A stretch of DNA of 51,775 bases, from positions 1 through 51,775 of the IMG/VR virus record IMGVR_UViG_3300021067_000053. One strand, 5' to 3'. Shown here one piece after another: positions 23,953 to 32,573 of the stretch. This DNA comes from a virus. The position numbers and the translations under genes were made by a program. Position 1 is the first letter of the stretch. Each line of letters starts with the position of its first letter. Below the pieces are notes generated by a model that saw only the letters and a list, made by a program, of their open reading frames with translations, ran no database searches and was not told where the DNA came from.

Positions 23953-24258
23953 CTACCACCTCACGCAACTCTCGGCCGAGAGCGTCGGCGGGAGCGACAC
24001 CCGCTCGTCGTCGGTCAGCGCCGGGAAGCCCATCCACACCCGGACTCGCTTTCTGATTGCGTCGAGCAGGCGCTTCGCCCTTAAATCGACCTCGCCGCGC
24101 ACCTCCAGATTCACCTTGTCGCGGTTCGCGTTCCACACGGCGATCTCCGCGCGCAGCGCCGTCTCCAGGTCGGAATCCACGGAGACGGCCGCCGCCGACT
24201 CCCGAGACTCCCCGGTGATTTCGGACAGGGTGATTAGTTCCTGGGCGGTCAGCGCCAC
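23953..24258 (-). CDS. Head-tail connector-type protein (101 aa)
   Basis: A helical protein (TAQELITLSEIT, long central helices with RAKRLLDAIRKRVRVWMG) of the size and place of head-tail connector (gp6/gp15-like) proteins, which sit on the portal. Assignment from context only. Confidence 0.55.
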   Translation of the reverse strand: MALTAQELITLSEITGESRESAAAVSVDSDLETALRAEIAVWNANRDKVNLEVRGEVDLRAKRLLDAIRKRVRVWMGFPALTDDERVSLPPTLSAESCVRW

Positions 24259-24293
24259 GCCTTACCTCTTTTTCTTCTTCTTCGGCTTCTTCT

Positions 24294-24530
24294 TCACTTC
24301 TTCCCCTTCTTCGCCGCGGGCTTGTCGGCCTTGGCCTCGTCCGCCGCCTTCTCCCCGCCGTCGGCCGGGTGCTGCTGCCCGGCGGCCGTGGAGTCCAGGC
24401 GCGGGGCCGGGGCGGCCGTCGCCTCCATCCGCGCCTGAATGTCTTTGGCGGCCCCCTCGGGCACGTCCGCCTCGCCGGGGCCGTAGCGCTTCCCCGAGTG
24501 GATGTAGGTCCTGTCCAGGTTCAGTTTCAC
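24294..24530 (-). CDS. Small protein downstream of the capsid gene (78 aa)
   Basis: GTG 24530 follows a strong AAGGAGG, seven bases before. The N-terminal 35 residues (VKLNLDRTYIHSGKRYGPGEADVPEG) form a compact beta motif seen in small head or connector-module proteins. The rest is a Lys/Ala-rich low-complexity tail ending AAKKGKK. Possibly a DNA-contacting head protein; function unknown. Confidence 0.65.
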   Translation of the reverse strand: MKLNLDRTYIHSGKRYGPGEADVPEGAAKDIQARMEATAAPAPRLDSTAAGQQHPADGGEKAADEAKADKPAAKKGKK

Positions 24531-24541
24531 GTCCGGCCTCC

Positions 24542-25630
24542 TTACGAGATGGTGTTGATGACAGCGATGGCCTCGGGCTCGGTGATGACGGGCAGCGCCG
24601 TCTGCCACCCCTCGGCCTCGATGCGCGGCGGCTTGTCGTCCTTCGCCTCCATGCGGATGACCCGGCCGGGGCCGGTCTGCCCGGCGGCGCGCCCGACGGC
24701 CATGTAGCCGAGCGTGTCGGAGACGATCTGCTGCGAGTCGCCGAGGTCGAGGGCTTCGTCCTGGCCCGTCGTCGCCACCATCACGAAGGCGTCGCGCGCG
24801 AGGAAGTAGCCCGTGCCCGTCTGAGTCCTGTACTGGAGGTCGTACTGCTCGATGGCGGGCAGGCCGTCGCGCGCCAGCGCCCGGTTGATGCCGTCGAGGT
24901 CCGCCCTCGCCTGCGAGACCGAGATGGTGCCGCCCACGTTCACTACGGGGAGACCCGTGCGCGCCTTCACCTTGTCGTTGCCGGCGAGGATGGAGACGAC
25001 CGTGCGCCCCGCGAAGATGCGGTTGACCGTGTAGCCCTTCGACGCCAGCAGGTCGGCCTGCGCGAGGATGTCGGTGAACGGGTCGTAGGCGTCCGACGAC
25101 CAGGTGCCGCCCGCGGCGGCGCGGTGCCCCGCCGGGTCCGAGTAGGCGACCGCCTCCGAGTAGGCGTTGTCGCCCGAGCGGGTGACGGAGGCCCCGACGA
25201 TGGCGTCCCAGCGCTGCTTCTCGTTCAGCTCAAGGAGCGCCCGGTTGACCGTGGTGTCGAGCCAGCGGGTGACGCGCGCCACGCCCTCCATCGAGAGGTT
25301 CTGGCCGAGCACCTTCAGGAGCGTGTCGTACTGCCGGCCGTCCATCTCGCGGGCGATGTCGGACTCGCCGAGCACGACGAGGAAGGAGCCCACGAGGTCC
25401 GCGCCCTTCTTCTGCGTCGGGCTGTAGCGCGTGCCGGAGTTGGCGATGACCGTGCGGTACTTGATCTGGTCTTCCTGGTACTCATTCTGCTCGACCGTGC
25501 GCTCGGGCAGAATCTCCGCGCCGAGGTAGCGGCGCGTGGGCGGGCCGAACTGCGCGAGGGGGCGGCGGGCGAGTCGCGCGACCGTCCCGTCCGACATCAT
25601 CGTGTTGATGAGCGAATAAAGGTCTGCCAT
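24542..25630 (-). CDS. Major capsid protein (phage capsid E family)
   Basis: A 362-residue protein with the features of the lambda gpE-type capsid family: an N-terminal arm, a conserved-looking RTVIANSGTRYSPTQKKGADLVG loop, the helix near NRALLELNEKQRWDAIVG, VNRIFAGRTVVSILAGNDKVKAR, and a C-terminal VITEPEAI-type strand. It follows a decoration protein and a scaffold in the standard head order. ATG 25630 has a nearby purine-rich site. Confidence 0.85.
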   Translation of the reverse strand: MADLYSLINTMMSDGTVARLARRPLAQFGPPTRRYLGAEILPERTVEQNEYQEDQIKYRTVIANSGTRYSPTQKKGADLVGSFLVVLGESDIAREMDGRQYDTLLKVLGQNLSMEGVARVTRWLDTTVNRALLELNEKQRWDAIVGASVTRSGDNAYSEAVAYSDPAGHRAAAGGTWSSDAYDPFTDILAQADLLASKGYTVNRIFAGRTVVSILAGNDKVKARTGLPVVNVGGTISVSQARADLDGINRALARDGLPAIEQYDLQYRTQTGTGYFLARDAFVMVATTGQDEALDLGDSQQIVSDTLGYMAVGRAAGQTGPGRVIRMEAKDDKPPRIEAEGWQTALPVITEPEAIAVINTIS

Positions 25631-25642
25631 CGTTAGCTCCTT

Positions 25643-26266
25643 TTAGGCCGCGCCCCTCGTGGTCACGTAGGTCGCGCGCAACTTCGTCAGCAGGGCGGAC
25701 GAGAGGGACGAGAAGTTCGGCAGGAAGTTCTCCTTCACGACGGAGCCCGGCCGGTAGAGTTCGACGTCGGCGCTGTCGGCCGCGTCCGTCACGTCGAAGG
25801 CGACGATGAGCACTTCGTCGTCGGCGTCCGCCGCGGGGCCGAAGGCCGTCCCCGCGGCCCGCTCCGCGAAGGTGCGCCCGACGAGCGTCCCGGCCTCGAT
25901 GCGCTTCGGGTTCGTCCCGACGCCCGCGTAGCGCGCCTCGTCGTTGTCTTCGAGGGCGGAGGGGAGCGCCTGGACGGCGATGGAGGTGGCCCCGGCGGCG
26001 GCGGCGGCCGTCGTCAGCGCGAACTCCTTGGACTCGCCGAAGTAGAGCTGCGTCCCCGACGGGATCGCGCCCGTGAGCGCGTCCACGCTGATGCTCGTCG
26101 CGTCGGCCGCCGCCGCGGCGCTCAGCTTCACGAGCACGCTGTCGGTGGCGAAGAACTGCGCCGCGTCCACCCTCGCGCCGCCCGGCACCAGGTGGTTGCG
26201 GTCAAGGAAGTCGCCCGCCCACACGGGGCTCGTCAACTGGTTCGCGTTCGTCGTGACTTTTGCCAT
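25643..26266 (-). CDS. Capsid decoration / stabilisation protein
   Basis: A 207-residue Ala/Val-rich beta protein with AGGAACCCGAG before ATG 26266. The middle part repeats an alternating motif (AAADATSISVDAL, then AAAGATSIAVQAL), and the second half (AGTLVGRTFAERAAGT...) resembles decoration proteins that sit next to gpE-type capsid genes. Located directly upstream of the capsid gene. Confidence 0.75.
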   Translation of the reverse strand: MAKVTTNANQLTSPVWAGDFLDRNHLVPGGARVDAAQFFATDSVLVKLSAAAAADATSISVDALTGAIPSGTQLYFGESKEFALTTAAAAAGATSIAVQALPSALEDNDEARYAGVGTNPKRIEAGTLVGRTFAERAAGTAFGPAADADDEVLIVAFDVTDAADSADVELYRPGSVVKENFLPNFSSLSSALLTKLRATYVTTRGAA

Positions 26267-26281
26267 CTCGGGTTCCTCTTT

Positions 26282-27025
26282 TTAGGCTTGCGCCTGTCTG
26301 GCCTTCGGCGCGCTGTCCACGCTGGCGAAGTAGGCGTCCGCCGGGCTCGCCTTGCCCCCGCCGCCCCCCGCCCCGTGCTCGGGCAACTCCGTCCCGTCCG
26401 GCTGCTTCTGCGCGGTCAGGGAAGGCAGGAGGGCGGTCAGCGCGGGTGTGGACTTGATGACCTCGGCGAAGGGCTTTTCGACGAATGAGCCGTCGGCCTG
26501 CTTCACCTTAGCCACCGCCTCTTTCTTGCCGTCCTGCCCGTCCCGCAGTTGCACTTGAGACAGGTCGAACACGGCCGGCACGAGCAGGCCGGTCTTCTCC
26601 TTGTCCCACTGCATGACCCCGCCGACCTCGGCCGCGTGCTTCGCCTTCTCGGCCTCTTCCGCCTTCGACTTGTAGTCGCCGTGCTCGGTCTTGAGCGTGG
26701 CGAAGGCGGCGGCGTCGGCGATGCCGGCGGCCTTCACGGCGCGCGCCAGTTCCGCGTCCGCCTTCGGCACCGCCTCCTGCCCGCGCGGGACGGTGCTGGC
26801 GTTTGCGAGCTGCCCTTCGAGTTCGGCGATGCGCGTGTCCTTGGCGGCGATCTGGGTGTCGTGGTTCGCAACCTTCGTCAAAAGCTCCGAACGCTTCGAG
26901 AGGAGGCCGTCGAGCGAGTCAACGCCCTCGACCTGCAACTCCCACCTGTCGCCCTTCTGGACGTAGAAGCCTTTCTGTTCCGTAGGAATGTCGGCTTCTG
27001 ATTGATAGCTTCTTTTCAGCGGCAT
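26282..27025 (-). CDS. Capsid scaffold protein
   Basis: A 247-residue protein, mostly helical: coiled-coil segments at about residues 38-75 (KRSELLTKVANHDTQIAAKD...) and 90-130, and a hydrophilic C-terminus with a GAGGGGGKASP linker. The N-terminus (MPLKRSYQSEADIP) and the middle (TGLLVPAVFD) are shared by phage scaffolds of this kind. Position between portal/protease and capsid supports the call. Confidence 0.72.
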   Translation of the reverse strand: MPLKRSYQSEADIPTEQKGFYVQKGDRWELQVEGVDSLDGLLSKRSELLTKVANHDTQIAAKDTRIAELEGQLANASTVPRGQEAVPKADAELARAVKAAGIADAAAFATLKTEHGDYKSKAEEAEKAKHAAEVGGVMQWDKEKTGLLVPAVFDLSQVQLRDGQDGKKEAVAKVKQADGSFVEKPFAEVIKSTPALTALLPSLTAQKQPDGTELPEHGAGGGGGKASPADAYFASVDSAPKARQAQA

Positions 27026-27137
27026 CCGTTGGAGTCCTCTGTTCCGGCGTGGCCGGGTTGGCTGCTAAACGTAGGGAGGCCCACCGAGGGCCTATGTTGG
27101 CGGGATGATTATGGAAGTAAATGCGGAGTTAGGGGCG

Positions 27138-27163
27138 GGGCAACATAAGGGGCAACATAAGGC
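27138..27163. repeat. Tandem 12-bp repeat (gggcaacataag)
   Basis: Two adjacent copies lie in the 138-base gap between the scaffold and zinc-ribbon genes, next to the stop of the latter. A nearby short hairpin (aggccc/gggcct, about 27079-27095) has no U-run. Meaning unknown. Confidence 0.55.
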
Positions 27164-27466
27164 TTACGCTGCGGGCTGAAGGCGGTGGCTGTAACGCTTC
27201 GTCGCCTCGCGCTGAATGTGGGCGCAGTCGCCGCAGAGCGTGGGCGTGGCCTTCCCGTTCCTGCCGTCCTCGCGCGCCCCGCCGCAGCCCACGCACAGAC
27301 CCCTCTCCCGCCACTCGTTCCGGTTGGCCGCGTTGCGCTCCGCCTGCCTTTGGCTGTGGGCCGCCGCGTGCTCAGGGCAGCGCTCGCGCGTCCCCTCGTC
27401 GGTGCGGGGCTCGCCGCAGTCCCGGCAGAGACCTTGCCCGATTCGCTCTTGTCGAAGGTTAGGCAT
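27164..27466 (-). CDS. Small zinc-ribbon protein in the head operon
   Basis: A 100-residue basic protein with CRDCGEP, CVGCGGA and CGDCAH motifs separated by Arg/Asn/Gln-rich helices, similar in style to the product of 6056-6328. ATG 27466 has GGAGG eight bases upstream and is preferred over the start 15 bases further out. It lies between the Ntn hydrolase and the scaffold. Function unknown. Confidence 0.68.
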   Translation of the reverse strand: MPNLRQERIGQGLCRDCGEPRTDEGTRERCPEHAAAHSQRQAERNAANRNEWRERGLCVGCGGAREDGRNGKATPTLCGDCAHIQREATKRYSHRLQPAA

Positions 27467-27502
27467 CGAGCCGGCCTCCAATACTGTTGGAGAGTTCTAC
27501 GG

Positions 27503-28090
27503 TCAACGCTTGGCCCTCCTCACGCGCGTGCTCTCGAATGTGAAGGGCGCCCTAATGCCGTCCTGCCAGCGCTCGGCGGCCTCCAGTGCGATCTTTAGTC
27601 TCTCCCGCGGGGTTAGCGCCGCCCCTGCCGCGGCGAGGGCGTGCAGCGCCCCCAGCGCCACCTCATGCCCCGAGCCCGTGGCGTTGAACTCGTCCACGGT
27701 GCGGTAGGCGGAGAAGGAGCAGTCCATCAGGTAGAGCGACCCGCGGACACCTATGAGCAGCGAGCCGCCGAAATCCTCCTGCTGTGTCTCTTCGTCCTTG
27801 CCTATGCAAGACTGCTCCTCGAACAGTTTGCGGAGTGAAGAGGCGAAGGCGCTGTTCATGTAGCGGTCAACGCTCTCGGGCCGCGAGCCCTCGAACCGAA
27901 TCTTCGGCGGGCGGAAGTTGTAGCGGATGAGGTCGTTGACGCGCGACGAGCCGGAGCCGCCCATAATGAACTCGCCCGTGCGCCACACCTTCCCGGCCGC
28001 GACAAGTTTCGGGACGGTGCCGTGTGTGGCCGCGCTGTCACCGCCGATGTGGACGACGCCGCCCTGCGCTATGCCGACGATGCAGGTCAC
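27503..28090 (-). CDS. Proteasome/HslV-like Ntn hydrolase, candidate head protease
   Basis: A 195-residue protein of the HslV/20S proteasome beta fold. After removal of Met1, the mature protein would begin with Thr1. Counting from it, Asp17 (IGGDSAAT) and Lys33 (AAGKVW) fall exactly at the catalytic positions of proteasomal subunits, and a GSG motif lies at 138-140. The C-terminal helices align in order with HslV. The ATG overlaps the end of the portal gene by four bases and the gene fills the slot between portal and scaffold where the prohead protease normally lies. No ClpP-, S14-, S49- or U35-type protease is visible elsewhere, so it may mature the capsid. That role is inference. Confidence 0.85.
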   Translation of the reverse strand: MTCIVGIAQGGVVHIGGDSAATHGTVPKLVAAGKVWRTGEFIMGGSGSSRVNDLIRYNFRPPKIRFEGSRPESVDRYMNSAFASSLRKLFEEQSCIGKDEETQQEDFGGSLLIGVRGSLYLMDCSFSAYRTVDEFNATGSGHEVALGALHALAAAGAALTPRERLKIALEAAERWQDGIRAPFTFESTRVRRAKR

Positions 28091-29751
28091 GCCGGCAACC
28101 CCTCCCCGGTCTTATCCTCCACCGCCGGGTTGAGGGGCGACGCTATGCCCGCGTCGGCCTTCGCCTTCTTCTCCTGAAGGATGGCCTCCTTCATCGCGTC
28201 CGGGTCGGCGATGCCGATGTACTGCATACCCTCCTCTTCGCTCTTGAGACCCGCCTTGATCTCTTCGAGGTTGATGCGCCGGTCTTCACTGTCGAGCGGG
28301 CCGGGGTCCACCCGGCAGTCGAAGGAGACGCGCACCCCGTCGAAGTAGCCCGGACGCCCGGCGAAGATGGCGGTCAGGGAAAGGAAGGTCTCCATCACCG
28401 CGGAGCCGACGTAATCCACTTCGGATTTCGTCTCGTCGAGACTCTTCTTGTAGTCGTCGCGCGCCTGCTTCCGGCTCTCGCCCGACGAGGCGGCGTCGCC
28501 CGCGATCTGCACGTGGAGCTGGTCGGTGTCTTCGAGGATGTTGCGGTAGGCTTCCGAGGCCGTGTCGGTGTAGGACTTGACCGGAACGGGGTCCGTCACC
28601 TCGCGGGACGGGGTGGCGAGGTGGGTGATTACTTTGCCCGTCGCCTCGTCCCGCTCCGTGTAGGCGATGCCGCGGACGAACTTGACCGCGCCGGGGCCTT
28701 TGTCCAGAGGCTCGGAGCCTCTGACGAACGCCTCCACCTGCTTGCCGGACCCGTCGGGGTCGTCAATCATCACGGTCTTGCCCGGGGGCTGGGCGTTCAG
28801 GTAGACCTCCTCGCGGAAGCCCGCCTCGTCCATGTTGTGCGAGAGCATGGTGAGCGCCTTGTCCAGGAGCTTCTGGTTGCGCTTCACCGGCTCCGTAATC
28901 AGCGGCTCGCCGTCCAGCTCGAACAGCGTCAGGTTGCCGTTCAGGGCCAGGGACGCGTCGGGCTTCGGCGCGTCGCCGGTCAGGTAGTCCCTGGCCCTCT
29001 GCGCCAGGCCGGGGGCCTGCGCCGTGAGCGCCGACGAGCCCTCGCGGAGCGTCCTGACGACGGTCTTACCCTCGTCGTTCAGGTAGCAGAGCCCGACGGC
29101 GGGCCTGCCCTCCCTGTCCTCGAAGGTGTAGACCCCGGCCCTCCTCATGCTCCACGTGTCCAGGACGACCGCGGCCTCCGTGGGCTTGGGCGCGAGCAGG
29201 AAAACCCGCCTGGCGGCATCGTGGAGCGAAAGGAGGGGCATCCTGCCGCCCTTCAGCTCCGCGGGCGGCCAGTAGAGGCGCAACGGCCCGCGCCCGACGG
29301 CGTTAAAATGGGTGACGGCCTTGCGGAACTCGCGCAAGGCCCGCTGGCGGTTCCACCAGTCGAGGAGGAGTTCCTGCGCCTGCTCTATGGCGGTCTGCTC
29401 CTCGGTGGTCGGCGTCTCGTCCACCCGCTCGCCCTCGGGCGTGGTGACCTTCCTGAGCTTTCTGCGCAGCCCCACCATCCAGCCGGGCTCGCGCCCCACC
29501 ACACCGCGGCGGTGCCGGCGGATGACCGAAGGGATGGCGCCCTTCGACGTGAAGTCGCGGGAGATGCCCTCCTTGATGACGTTGGCGGCCTTGTCGCCGC
29601 CCCTGAACTGCGGCCCCGACCACCCCTCGCCCTCCTGCCAGTTGTCGTGCTCGACGACGTAGCGCAGGGTGGCGTCGTCGCCCTGCCGCTGGCGGGAGTT
29701 GAGCGCCTGAAGGGCTTTGTTGTAGTCCCACTCGTCGAAGATGACTGGCAT
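28087..29751 (-). CDS. Portal protein (SPP1 gp6-type)
   Basis: A 554-residue portal. The N-terminal half (VIKEGISRDFTSKGAIPSVI, HFNAVGRGPLRLYW), the wing/stem region with LTLFELDGEPLITEPVKRNQK, and the long helix near GDAASSGESRKQARDDYKKS are typical of SPP1-like portals. It forms the twelve-subunit ring at the packaging vertex and docks the terminase. Directly after the large terminase. Confidence 0.88.
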   Translation of the reverse strand: MPVIFDEWDYNKALQALNSRQRQGDDATLRYVVEHDNWQEGEGWSGPQFRGGDKAANVIKEGISRDFTSKGAIPSVIRRHRRGVVGREPGWMVGLRRKLRKVTTPEGERVDETPTTEEQTAIEQAQELLLDWWNRQRALREFRKAVTHFNAVGRGPLRLYWPPAELKGGRMPLLSLHDAARRVFLLAPKPTEAAVVLDTWSMRRAGVYTFEDREGRPAVGLCYLNDEGKTVVRTLREGSSALTAQAPGLAQRARDYLTGDAPKPDASLALNGNLTLFELDGEPLITEPVKRNQKLLDKALTMLSHNMDEAGFREEVYLNAQPPGKTVMIDDPDGSGKQVEAFVRGSEPLDKGPGAVKFVRGIAYTERDEATGKVITHLATPSREVTDPVPVKSYTDTASEAYRNILEDTDQLHVQIAGDAASSGESRKQARDDYKKSLDETKSEVDYVGSAVMETFLSLTAIFAGRPGYFDGVRVSFDCRVDPGPLDSEDRRINLEEIKAGLKSEEEGMQYIGIADPDAMKEAILQEKKAKADAGIASPLNPAVEDKTGEGLPA

Positions 29752-29756
29752 GGCTT

Positions 29757-31274
29757 TTACCCGAAGATTGAATAACTGGTTGAACCGGGGAGGTCAGGCC
29801 CCGTCGAAGCGGGGCGTAACAGGCGCGCCGCGCGGTGCACGGCCATGCTCAGCGCGACGGCCAGGTCAATCTTTTTGGAATACTCCCGCTTCACTATCCG
29901 CAGGCGGCGCCCCTCGTCGTCAACCTTGCGGTCGGCGTTGTCGATGTGCGACCGAAGTTCCGCGTCGCCCCCGTGCGCTATCTGCCGTTGCAGAATCGCG
30001 TCAAGCAACTGCTTGTCGGCTTCGAGCCTCTGCGCCCCCTGGGGGAAGGGGTTGTAGACCGTGACGGGCTTCTGCTTCAGCCTGCGAATCATCTGCCCCA
30101 GGAGCATCGGGTCGTAGGTCAACTCCTGGACGGCGTGGCGCCCGCACAGGTCGCGGATGTCTCGCTCGATTGAGTCGAAGTCAAGGGGCTCGCCCTTGCG
30201 GGGGACGTAGGCGCGCGAGTAGCGCACGGCGAGCACGCCGGCCCGCGCCGGGTGGCGGCTGACGACGACGGTGGCGAAGGTGTCGTTAGACTCCCCGGCG
30301 TCCACCGCCAGCACGCAGGGGGTGTGCGCGTCGAGGGGCGGGAGCTTTTCTTCGCACGCGTCCCAGAGCGCGACCGCGGGCAGGAACCTTTCCGTCCCGC
30401 CCTCCGACCACTGGTTGCGGTGGACGCGCTCGAACTCTTCGGGGGTGGCCGCCAGCGCCGCCCGCTCCTGGTCGTAGTAGGCTTCGGACTGCCACGGGAG
30501 TCTCGGCTCCGTGTTCCACAGGGCGAGGATGCGGGCGCGCCGGTTGGCGAACATCTCCAACTCGTCGTCTATCCGCTCGCCGCCCGTGACGCCCTGCTCG
30601 TAGAGGTTCCAGAGGAGTTTCGACGTGTCCTTGAACCCGGCGTAAGACTCGATCCAGCGGAGAGACTTCCCGAACTTCATCGGGCTCAAGGTCATCTCCG
30701 TCCACATCGTCTCGGCGGCCCTGCCCTTCGCGCCCCACAGTTCGGAGAAGACGATGGTGTCGGCGTTCGACCCGGCCTCGCCCGTCGGGTCAATCGGGAT
30801 GCACTCGACGGTGGTGTGGTTGGGCAGGGTCAGTTTGTAGTTCTTGACCCTGACGAGCGAGCGCATCTCGGGGTGCAGTTCGACGGCCCGGCGGATGTAG
30901 TAGCCGACGCGGGAGTCCGCCTGCTTCAGGTCGTTGGCGATGACGTAGTGCTGCCCCCACTCGGATTGCCACGCGCGGTAGAGCACGACGGCCGCGGCGA
31001 TGGTTGACTTGATGGACTTCTTGATGTCCGACCAGACGATTGTCGAGTAGTTGAACAGGCCGTCTTCGTCTTCGGAGAGGGCTTCGCGGAGAACCTTCTG
31101 TTGATAGCCGGCGAGGACAAGCGGGCCGCGTAGTTCGGGGACGTAGAAGTGAGATTGTATCCAGTCAATCGCGTCGGGGCCGACGAACTGCGCGCAGCCG
31201 TCCGACCAGTCACCGCCGATAATCAGCGGGACTTCCCGTTCGAGCCTGCTTACTGTCGTCTCGGACGCGCTCAC
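29757..31274 (-). CDS. terL: Terminase large subunit
   Basis: A 505-residue packaging motor. Walker A-like SDIKKSIKST lies at about residues 82-91 and the Walker B acidic Glu in TIVFSELW at about 173-180. The RNase-H-like nuclease domain begins at VLAVDAGESND (Asp325) and ends in KIDLAVALSMA. The Walker A is degenerate, as in many terminases (no classical GKT). It overlaps the small subunit by four bases. Confidence 0.92.
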   Translation of the reverse strand: MSASETTVSRLEREVPLIIGGDWSDGCAQFVGPDAIDWIQSHFYVPELRGPLVLAGYQQKVLREALSEDEDGLFNYSTIVWSDIKKSIKSTIAAAVVLYRAWQSEWGQHYVIANDLKQADSRVGYYIRRAVELHPEMRSLVRVKNYKLTLPNHTTVECIPIDPTGEAGSNADTIVFSELWGAKGRAAETMWTEMTLSPMKFGKSLRWIESYAGFKDTSKLLWNLYEQGVTGGERIDDELEMFANRRARILALWNTEPRLPWQSEAYYDQERAALAATPEEFERVHRNQWSEGGTERFLPAVALWDACEEKLPPLDAHTPCVLAVDAGESNDTFATVVVSRHPARAGVLAVRYSRAYVPRKGEPLDFDSIERDIRDLCGRHAVQELTYDPMLLGQMIRRLKQKPVTVYNPFPQGAQRLEADKQLLDAILQRQIAHGGDAELRSHIDNADRKVDDEGRRLRIVKREYSKKIDLAVALSMAVHRAARLLRPASTGPDLPGSTSYSIFG

Positions 31275-31660
31275 GCCCTTTTCAGTTTCCTTTCCGCCAC
31301 AAGCGCCTCAAGCCGCTTCACACGCTCAATCAGCTCGGCCTGTTCGATGGCCTTCTGCGTCAGGTTCAGGATGGCGAGGGCCGCCGCGTTGGACGCGAAA
31401 TCGTTCTCCGAGTCCAGATTCTTTATCAGCGTGTCTACGGCCTTTTCGTTCGCCGCCTGCAACTTCCCGACCGCCGAATCAACGATGCTCCGCTGCGCGG
31501 CCTGTAGCGCGCCCTTGAACTCCTCCTCCTGCATCCAGCGCCACAGAGTCATTTCGGTGACGCCGGCCGCCTTAGCCGCCGCCGCGGTTGTGCTCTCGGT
31601 GATAAGAGCCGCGATGGCCTTTTGCTGTTTTGGCGTCACACCCCACCCCGGACATAACAT
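31271..31660 (-). CDS. terS: Terminase small subunit
   Basis: A 129-residue DNA-recognition protein. Helix-turn-helix at about residues 20-45 (STTAAAAKAAGVTEMTLWRWMQ) followed by an oligomerisation helix region (residues 55-125) with LTQKAIEQAELIERVKRLEAL. Start at ATG 31660; a GTG eight codons later is possible. It binds the packaging site and feeds DNA to the large subunit. Confidence 0.85.
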   Translation of the reverse strand: MLCPGWGVTPKQQKAIAALITESTTAAAAKAAGVTEMTLWRWMQEEEFKGALQAAQRSIVDSAVGKLQAANEKAVDTLIKNLDSENDFASNAAALAILNLTQKAIEQAELIERVKRLEALVAERKLKRA

Positions 31661-31702
31661 TTCATAACAATTCCTAACATTCGGCCGGTCACCCCGCCCT
31701 CC

Positions 31703-31783
31703 TCAACAACCTCTCATCCACCCCGCCGCGACGAACAGCAGCCCCGCGGCCAGAACGAACGCGAGCCGGCGCAACGTCTTCAC
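31703..31783 (-). CDS. Single-span membrane microprotein (26 aa)
   Basis: Sequence VKTLRRLAFVLAAGLLFVAA then GWMRGC. GTG 31783 overlaps the upstream stop (GTGA) and has an AGGAAGG site. A basic start and one hydrophobic segment (residues 7-20) mark a membrane peptide. Missed by size filters; coupling to the upstream gene supports it. Confidence 0.6.
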   Translation of the reverse strand: MKTLRRLAFVLAAGLLFVAAGWMRGC

Positions 31784-32064
31784 CCGGCCTTCCTCTCCTC
31801 GGCCTTCTTCTGCAACTCCGTCACCAGCACCGCCTTCCCGAAGCCGAACACCCCGACGAGCAGGCAGGTGGAAACGTCCTTTTGGTTAAGCTGCACCCCG
31901 TCGCCGAGGGCCATCTCGAGGAGGAAGGACGCCCCCACGGCGGACGCGAGCGCGAAGAACAGGACCTTCCAGCCCACCGTGTGCAGGGGCGTGGTCTTCA
32001 CCGCGTCCGTCAGGACTTTGGCGACCGAGCCCGCGAGCGCCGCCTGAATCAATATGCTTTCCAT
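31780..32064 (-). CDS. Holin-like membrane protein (94 aa)
   Basis: A 94-residue protein with two hydrophobic spans (about residues 30-50 and 65-80) and a charged C-terminus ending ELQKKAEERKAG. ATG 32064 follows GGAGGGG. Size, two spans and charged tail fit a class II holin, and it lies just after the terminase genes. Proof that it is the holin is lacking because several other small membrane proteins lie beside it. Confidence 0.6.
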   Translation of the reverse strand: MESILIQAALAGSVAKVLTDAVKTTPLHTVGWKVLFFALASAVGASFLLEMALGDGVQLNQKDVSTCLLVGVFGFGKAVLVTELQKKAEERKAG

Positions 32065-32066
32065 CC

Positions 32067-32162
32067 TCAACCCCTCCACCACACCGCCAGCCCCAGCAGC
32101 AGGAAAGGCGCGTACCACTTCAGCCAGTGCCGCCAATCTTCTTCGTACTCACCGCAGCACAT
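32067..32162 (-). CDS. Single-span membrane microprotein (31 aa)
   Basis: Begins MCCGEYEEDWRHWLKW and ends with one hydrophobic span (YAPFLLLGLAVWW). ATG 32162 has GGGAGTG seven bases upstream. The stop lies two bases before the ATG of the holin-like gene. No similarity recognised. Confidence 0.6.
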   Translation of the reverse strand: MCCGEYEEDWRHWLKWYAPFLLLGLAVWWRG

Positions 32163-32164
32163 AG

Positions 32165-32254
32165 TCACTCCCACACGAACAGCCACACGCAAAAGAAGAA
32201 GGCCAGCACGAGCAGGAAGAGGGCGAGGCCGACTTTGGGCACCCTCAGTTTCAC
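32165..32254 (-). CDS. Single-span membrane microprotein (29 aa)
   Basis: Begins VKLRVPKVGLALFLL; a span at residues 8-27 with three consecutive Phe. GTG 32254 follows the preceding gene by five bases and its stop lies two bases before the next ATG. Part of the tiny-membrane-protein run. Confidence 0.58.
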   Translation of the reverse strand: MKLRVPKVGLALFLLVLAFFFCVWLFVWE

Positions 32255-32258
32255 CGGC

Positions 32259-32573
32259 CTACTTCACGACCTTGAGCCACCACATCCACATCCCCACCGA
32301 CTGCAGCGTGCGCCGCAGTATCGCTACGGCCAGCCCCTCGGGCGAGGGGCCCGGGAGCGACACCGTGAAGGGCGAGGCGGCCACGGTGATGAACGCCTCG
32401 GCGGCGAAGCAGGCGAAGAGGAAGGCCGTCCAGAAGGCGAAGCGGGAGTCCCCGCCCCCGGCCTTCCTCGCCCGGTAGGTGCCCCAGAACCCCCTGGCGC
32501 AGAGGAAGGCGATGAAGCCCGCGCCGAGGGAGAAGAGCCACCACACGAGGAACAACGTCTGGATGAGCTTCAC
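32259..32573 (-). CDS. Membrane protein (104 aa)
   Basis: Three hydrophobic segments (about residues 3-27, 45-65 and 93-104) with an aromatic-rich N-terminus (LIQTLFLVWWLF). GTG 32573 follows GGAGGGCGAAG and overlaps the upstream stop (GTGA). It could be a holin or antiholin component. Function unproven. Confidence 0.62.
   Translation of the reverse strand: MKLIQTLFLVWWLFSLGAGFIAFLCARGFWGTYRARKAGGGDSRFAFWTAFLFACFAAEAFITVAASPFTVSLPGPSPEGLAVAILRRTLQSVGMWMWWLKVVK

Noticed and set aside
24116-25636. 506-codon plus-strand frame
   Set aside because: Antisense to the major capsid gene; no protein-like sequence.
28024-29775. 583-codon plus-strand frame
   Set aside because: Antisense to the portal gene with the same shadow composition.
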